Below, in pieces: positions 13,923 to 18,257 of a DNA stretch of 18,257 nucleotides. Every line of letters begins with the position of its first letter. Position 1 is the first letter of the stretch. The position numbers and the translations under genes are program-made. This DNA comes from Sergeia podlipaevii (lineage: Eukaryota > Euglenozoa > Kinetoplastea > Trypanosomatida > Trypanosomatidae), in the NCBI GenBank assembly GCA_030849805.1, contig JASANZ010001834.1:1-18257 (forward strand). Reading direction: 5' to 3'. The notes beneath the pieces are model-generated. The model worked only from the letters and a program-made list of their open reading frames with translations, made no database searches and was not told where the DNA came from.

Positions 13923-16900
13923 CTACACACCAGACACCTTCTCATTGTTGAGGCCTTCGACACGCGCGCGACGGAACGCATTCACGACCTTTCCAGCGCT
14001 GATGTGATGCTGACGCGCTTGCCTCCACAGCGCCTGCGCGCGCAGCCGCCGGGCATCTGCCAAGTACTGGCCATTGCTGTGCTCGCCCTCCTCCTGGGCC
14101 TTGGCAACCTGTGCGTCCAGCTTGACAAGCATACTCTTGGCGTCATCATCGAGGCTGTTGACGTCAAACTCCTTCGGGTACGCGCGCTCGCGCACCGGAA
14201 TAAGGCGAGACGCCTCACCAATGAGAAGTGTGGCAAGGGCGAAGAGGCTGCAGCCCATCCACTGATCCTTGCGGAGCGAGACGACGTTCATAAAATCACC
14301 GAACGTCTCCACAGCGATCACTTGAAACGCGAGGCAGCAGTAGAGCACTACAATGAACGGCTTTGAGCGGGAGAAGAGGCCTTCGAAGAGGTTCAACTCT
14401 TCATAAAGCTTCCGGCACGTAAACATGTGCATCAGTGTGCATAAGACAAAAACATTAAAGACGATAGTCTGATGCTGCGTGGAGCCGCTCTCGCCAGCGT
14501 TGAACCACACGTTGCCGTAGCTCTGAATCGCAAGCGTGACGGAGAGCATGTACACTGTCACCACACCAGTGGTCATGTGCATGCGCGTTGAAATGATGGG
14601 GGCCTTGCGGCTGACAGGACCACGGCTGAGACAGTCCTCAGAGGGCTCCTCAGTGGCGAGAGCAAGAGCAGCCAGGGTATCCATGATAAGGTTCACCCAC
14701 AGAAGCTGAACCGTTGTCAGTGGCGACGATGCACCTCCAGCAATCACGCAGCCAATGAAGGTGAGAGCGACAGAGACGTAGTTGACGGTGAGCTGCAGCT
14801 GCAGGAACTTTCTGATATTATCGTTCACGCAGCGGCCCCACACCACGGCGCGCTGAACAGAGCGGAAGTTATCATCCAACAGCACGATATCAGCGGACTT
14901 GACAGCAATATCTGTACCACTGCGCATGACGAAACCAACATTAGCGAGGCGTAGCGCGGGGGCGTCATTGGTGCCATCGCCTGTCACCGCGACCACCTCA
15001 CCGCGTGTCATGAGCATGAGCACGAGCAGCTGCTTATCCAGGGGTTGGGAGCGGGCCATGACGGTCATGTGATCCAGAACTGGCCAGAACATCGCCATGC
15101 GCTCCTCATCACCGTACGCATCATAGACCAAGTTGCGGAAGTCCTGACCCGTCATGGCCACGTCGCCGAGGAAGGGGTTAAAGATGCCGCACTGACGAGA
15201 AATAGCCACAGCGGTATCGAGGTTGTCTCCGGTGCACATGCGCACCGTGACGCCGGCCATCTGACACTTGCGAACCGCCTCGGGCACCTCAGGACGCAGT
15301 GGGTCCTGAATGCCAAGCAAGCCCACCCACACCAGCGGGTTCGTCGGCTCATCCTCGGGCATCTCCTTCCCCGTGAGCTTCGTGTAAGCCACACCGATAG
15401 TTCGGTTGGCGGCGTTCGCAAGTTTGGTGACCTGGTCCATGATACGCTGCCTGGTGGCATCGTCGAGGGCCACCTCATCGCCGGCTTCATTGACGTAGCG
15501 ATCGCAGAGAGGCAGAATGCGGTCAGACCCCCCCTTTACGTGTTGAATAAGCGTGCCATCGGCCTGACGCACCACCGCACTCATGCGCTTGCGGTCGCTA
15601 GTAAAAGGGAAAATAGCAAAGCCGCGCTTACGGGACACCTCGCGCAGGTGTTGATGAGGGCGGCTCTGCATGTTGTTCTTGTCCTGCTCCGTCATACACG
15701 CGCGATCTACGAAGTCAAGCAGGGCGTTATCCGTCTTGTTGCCCTTGTCTGGGACCCACTGCCAGTATGGTGGCACAGAGCGGCCCTCCTTGTCAGTCGT
15801 CTTGACCGCCTTCTCACTGGAGCTGTTAATGGCAATGCCCTCCTTGACTAACGCGAGTGTCTTCTTGTTCACGTGATTGCCGCCGCTGCTTGTGGTAATA
15901 TCGATAGGCTCAGGCAGGTCTCCAGGTCGCTTGATAGCAAATTGGGACATGCCAATGTACCCCTGCACCACACTCATCACGTTCTGCGTAAGAGTGCCAG
16001 TCTTATCACTGCAAATCTGCGTGGCATTACCCATCGTCTCGCATGCGCGCAGCCGGCGGACCTGGTTGTTATCTTCGTGCATCTTCGTCTGAGAGTAGGC
16101 GAGGGCAATAGTCACCGCCAGCGGCAGACCCTCCGGCACCGCCACCACCACAATGGCCACACACAGAAGGAAGTAGTCAAGGAAGTGCCGGAAGTCGGTG
16201 CCAGGGAGACCCTGCATCATGCGGAACGACTCCATCATACTGAGAATTGTAAAGAGCAGCAACGCGGCAGTGAGGCCGACGCGTCCGATGACATCAGCCA
16301 AGTCGTCCAGGCGCTCCTGAAGTGGGGTCTGGCGAGGAGCGCCACCCGCACGAGATTCCATAAGCAGCTTGCCACCGAAGGACCTCTCGCCCACCGCACA
16401 AGCGACCATAAAGGTGTCCTCGGCAGTGTTGACAACGGTGCCGGTAAGGATGATTGGCGCCTTGGCGTTCTTCTTCTTTGGGTCGTTCTCACCTGTCACG
16501 CTGCTCTCATCGATGACAACGCTCATGCCGGTCACGTAGAAGCCATCGACAGGTGTGACAAGACCCGGAGCAAGGTTTACCAAGTCGCCCACCACAATCT
16601 CCGTCACATCGATCTCCTGCTCCTTTCCCCCTCGGACCACACGAATCGGCTGTGCAGAGTTCTCCTCCGTTAACTTATTGAACTTTTGTTCCTTGCGATA
16701 ATCGTTGATAGACGATACAGATGTCACGATCATCACGGAGCAGAGAATAGCAAAGCCCTCGATCCAGCCAGTCTTGTAGTTGACATGCGTCTCGCCAGGC
16801 GCTGGAACCGTGAGACCCAGCACGAGGGACACCACAGCCGCGGCAGACAAGAGACGGATCATGCTGTCATCCCAAGCGCCTTTGTAAATTTGCCAGAAGG

Positions 16901-17252
16901 TAAGCGGTGGGTCCACAGGGAGCGCGTTCTTGCCGTACACGGAGCGGCGATGCGCTGCAGTCTCACTGTTGATGCCCTTGATCTTGTCGGTGTGCAGGCT
17001 GCGGCAGATACCATTCACGCCGCCAAGCCGCTGGTATATAGGCATACCCTCGCTCGCCCTGGAGAAAATGTTTTCAAGGTCCTCCTGGATCTCAATGCCG
17101 ATATCCTCTCCACCAGAAACGGCGATACGAGTAGTGGTGTTCTCGCGCTGACGGATAGAGGTGGCAAGCTCATCCATCTTAAGTTTCTCTAAGCTGTCCA
17201 CGTCATCGTACGTGCCGTACGAACGCGTATTGATAAGCAACTGCTCAGACAT
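13923..17252 (-). CDS. Calcium-transporting P-type ATPase, PMCA (IIB) type
   Basis: 1109 residues, the usual length for PMCA-type pumps, which move Ca2+ out of the cytosol using ATP. The actuator TGE is at 253-255. The M4 Ca2+ motif PEGLPLAV is at 373-380 (E374). The phosphorylated aspartate is D416 in CSDKTGTLTQN. KGG (573-575) marks the nucleotide-binding domain and TGDGTNDAPAL (757-767) the hinge. N854 and D858 in M6 match the single Ca2+ site of IIB pumps. About ten membrane segments fit: roughly 131-150, 164-183, 325-345, 357-385, 818-838, 845-865, 894-913, 927-946, 965-984 and 998-1016. The C terminus (1070-1095) matches the PMCA 1-18 calmodulin-binding domain, which argues for autoinhibition relieved by calmodulin. 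The start ATG lies 24 bases downstream of a strong splice acceptor. Trypanosomatid homologues are known from the plasma membrane and from acidocalcisomes (often annotated vacuolar-type Ca2+-ATPase), and the sequence does not tell which applies. No damage is seen. Confidence 0.97.
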   Translation of the reverse strand: MSEQLLINTRSYGTYDDVDSLEKLKMDELATSIRQRENTTTRIAVSGGEDIGIEIQEDLENIFSRASEGMPIYQRLGGVNGICRSLHTDKIKGINSETAAHRRSVYGKNALPVDPPLTFWQIYKGAWDDSMIRLLSAAAVVSLVLGLTVPAPGETHVNYKTGWIEGFAILCSVMIVTSVSSINDYRKEQKFNKLTEENSAQPIRVVRGGKEQEIDVTEIVVGDLVNLAPGLVTPVDGFYVTGMSVVIDESSVTGENDPKKKNAKAPIILTGTVVNTAEDTFMVACAVGERSFGGKLLMESRAGGAPRQTPLQERLDDLADVIGRVGLTAALLLFTILSMMESFRMMQGLPGTDFRHFLDYFLLCVAIVVVAVPEGLPLAVTIALAYSQTKMHEDNNQVRRLRACETMGNATQICSDKTGTLTQNVMSVVQGYIGMSQFAIKRPGDLPEPIDITTSSGGNHVNKKTLALVKEGIAINSSSEKAVKTTDKEGRSVPPYWQWVPDKGNKTDNALLDFVDRACMTEQDKNNMQSRPHQHLREVSRKRGFAIFPFTSDRKRMSAVVRQADGTLIQHVKGGSDRILPLCDRYVNEAGDEVALDDATRQRIMDQVTKLANAANRTIGVAYTKLTGKEMPEDEPTNPLVWVGLLGIQDPLRPEVPEAVRKCQMAGVTVRMCTGDNLDTAVAISRQCGIFNPFLGDVAMTGQDFRNLVYDAYGDEERMAMFWPVLDHMTVMARSQPLDKQLLVLMLMTRGEVVAVTGDGTNDAPALRLANVGFVMRSGTDIAVKSADIVLLDDNFRSVQRAVVWGRCVNDNIRKFLQLQLTVNYVSVALTFIGCVIAGGASSPLTTVQLLWVNLIMDTLAALALATEEPSEDCLSRGPVSRKAPIISTRMHMTTGVVTVYMLSVTLAIQSYGNVWFNAGESGSTQHQTIVFNVFVLCTLMHMFTCRKLYEELNLFEGLFSRSKPFIVVLYCCLAFQVIAVETFGDFMNVVSLRKDQWMGCSLFALATLLIGEASRLIPVRERAYPKEFDVNSLDDDAKSMLVKLDAQVAKAQEEGEHSNGQYLADARRLRAQALWRQARQHHISAGKVVNAFRRARVEGLNNEKVSGV
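13968..14045 (-). other. Calmodulin-binding segment of the Ca2+-ATPase
   Basis: Residues 1070-1095 are basic and amphipathic. Anchors are W1076 and F1093, exactly 18 positions apart inclusive, with V1089-V1090-N-A-F-R ahead of the second anchor. Animal PMCA calmodulin-binding domains have Leu-Trp at the first anchor and the same Val-Val-x-Ala-Phe block at the second. Binding is inferred from this match. Confidence 0.75.
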
Positions 17253-17276
17253 GGTTGCCGTGAGAAAGTGAAAATG

Positions 17277-17303
17277 CTCAAAAGAAGAGAAAAAAAAAAA
17301 AAA
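17277..17303 (-). promoter_or_regulatory. Candidate spliced-leader acceptor of the Ca2+-ATPase mRNA
   Basis: On the minus strand, a run of T followed by C/T sequence ends in the first AG at 17278-17277. This gives a 24-base leader without upstream ATG before the start at 17252. It is the cleanest acceptor in the window. Confidence 0.65.
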
Positions 17304-17417
17304 CGCGCTGTTCTTTGTTTGTTCTTGAGGAAAGAGATATGTTACTTACCTTTTCTCAATAGTCTTTCCTAACACCCCTTTTTTATATCTACAGTTTCCT
17401 TTTCGGCCCTTGAAGTA

Positions 17418-17470
17418 ACTATATATATGTGTATGTATGTATATATATAAAGAAATAAATGTATATGTAT
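17418..17470. repeat. TA/TG-rich simple repeat
   Basis: Irregular TATA and TGTA repeats followed by A-rich sequence. On the coding strand this region contains ATTTA, which would resemble an AU-rich 3' UTR element if transcribed as the tail of the upstream gene. Confidence 0.55.
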
Positions 17471-18257
17471 AAAAATAAAGGGACTACTTTAAAACAGAAA
17501 GGTAATAATAACAGTCAAATCACAGAAAATATAAAGAAAAATAAAGGCGTGAATGGGTTCGATATATTTTGATAAATAATATCAAACACTTCTCAACTTT
17601 TAAAAAAAAAAAAAAAAGCAAATTTGATAGCAAAAAAAAAAGGAGGGAAAAAGCCCGCAATAATGATAAACATAATAAATGAACATTGTTTAAAAGGACT
17701 ATCTTTCTATATCGCGCTATGAGGCACAATATCAAGAAAAAAAAAAAAAAAGAAGGGAAGAAAAATATGGGGGCCACATTTTTCTCCATGGCAAAAACGT
17801 CGTAACAAAAAACACATGCCATGTGTGCTCATAGTGTAGACACCCCTTCCCTCCTCCTCCTCCTTCCCTCCGTCCTTACACTAGTCGTCAGTAACAAACC
17901 ACTAGACGCAAGTGTATATACAGACGTATAGAAGCACGTGCTATTGTTGTTGTTGCTTTTTTTTTTTGCTGCTGATATCTCACACTCTGATATAGAGGTG
18001 CTTTTTTTTTTGTTAAAATAGAGAAAAAAAAAAGTAATAAGATTTAATATCAGTAAATAGTTACAACCTCATGCGCGCAAACCTTTCCTCAAGCATTTGT
18101 TACTTTTTAATATATTTATATATATACTTTTTCTTCTTGGTATTGTCACGTTTCTCTTATGATGTTCATTTCTTTTTCTCCATCTCTCCGCCATTTCTCT
18201 TCGTTCATAGTCGTCATCATCATCAAAGCCTGCACATACCTGCTGCCCCTCTCCCCC

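Larger units (their letters stand above)
17253..18257. other. Intergenic region upstream of the Ca2+-ATPase
   Basis: About 1 kb with no supported gene. It contains A runs (17602-17616, 17630-17640, 17736-17752), a TA/TG-rich stretch (17418-17470) and a C/T-rich block on the plus strand (17844-17875). It probably holds the 3' UTR of a gene beyond the right edge, then the ATPase splice site. A minus-strand open frame around 17520-17822 reads as Phe/Leu-rich homopolymer translation and is not a gene. Confidence 0.7.

Noticed and set aside
15045..15851. Long plus-strand open frame (268 codons) opposite the Ca2+-ATPase
   Set aside because: It lies entirely antisense to the conserved N and P domains of the pump. 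The His/Arg/Leu-rich translation is typical of an antisense shadow of GC-rich coding sequence.
17552..17568. tRNA B-box-like GGTTCGA in the right-hand spacer
   Set aside because: The trailing CC of the B box is missing, there is no A box at a proper distance, and no acceptor stem can be paired.
17520..17822. Minus-strand 100-codon Phe/Leu-rich open frame upstream of the Ca2+-ATPase
   Set aside because: It arises from T runs in the spacer. Its apparent membrane-like character is only poly-Phe/Leu from homopolymers.
1..18257. A defence system, mobile element, CRISPR array or viral insertion
   Set aside because: No direct repeat/spacer array, terminal repeats, transposase, reverse transcriptase or viral protein was found. 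All long supported frames are ordinary nuclear genes of a eukaryote.

Overview
The window looks like nuclear DNA of a trypanosomatid (Kinetoplastea). Three long, intron-free reading frames lie head to tail on the minus strand. They are GC-richer than the very AT-rich, homopolymer-laden gaps between them. On the coding strand, each start codon is preceded by a long pyrimidine tract and then an AG. That is the layout of a polycistronic transcription unit resolved by spliced-leader trans-splicing and polyadenylation, and no gene-specific promoter is visible. The plasma-membrane-type Ca2+ pump and the very long, repeat-filled phosphatase fit the same group. The genus cannot be fixed from sequence alone.

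Transcription runs from right to left. 17253-18257 is an AT-rich spacer. 13923-17252 encodes a complete P-type IIB (PMCA-like) Ca2+-ATPase of 1109 residues with an intact catalytic core and a recognisable 1-18 type calmodulin-binding segment at its C terminus. 12193-13922 is an unusually long spacer with no convincing gene. 10831-12192 encodes a 453-residue protein I do not recognise, with a Cys/His-rich C-terminal tail and a tiny upstream ORF just before its start. 10010-10830 is another AT-rich spacer. 407-10009 encodes a giant 3200-residue PPP-family Ser/Thr phosphatase of the PPEF/RdgC kind. It carries N-terminal zinc fingers, an IQ-like segment, an intact catalytic domain and several EF-hand-like segments, separated by hundreds of residues of low-complexity sequence. 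1-406 is its downstream flank and carries a candidate splice acceptor for a further gene off the left edge.

Two of the three genes are tied to Ca2+: an efflux pump likely gated by calmodulin, and a phosphatase with EF-hand-like and IQ-like elements. Neighbours in trypanosomatid units are usually not functionally related, so this pairing is only suggestive. I see no RNA gene, mobile element, CRISPR array or viral sequence. The items most worth a second look are the architecture of the giant phosphatase, the uORF/alternative acceptor arrangement of the orphan gene, and the conserved calmodulin-binding tail of the pump.
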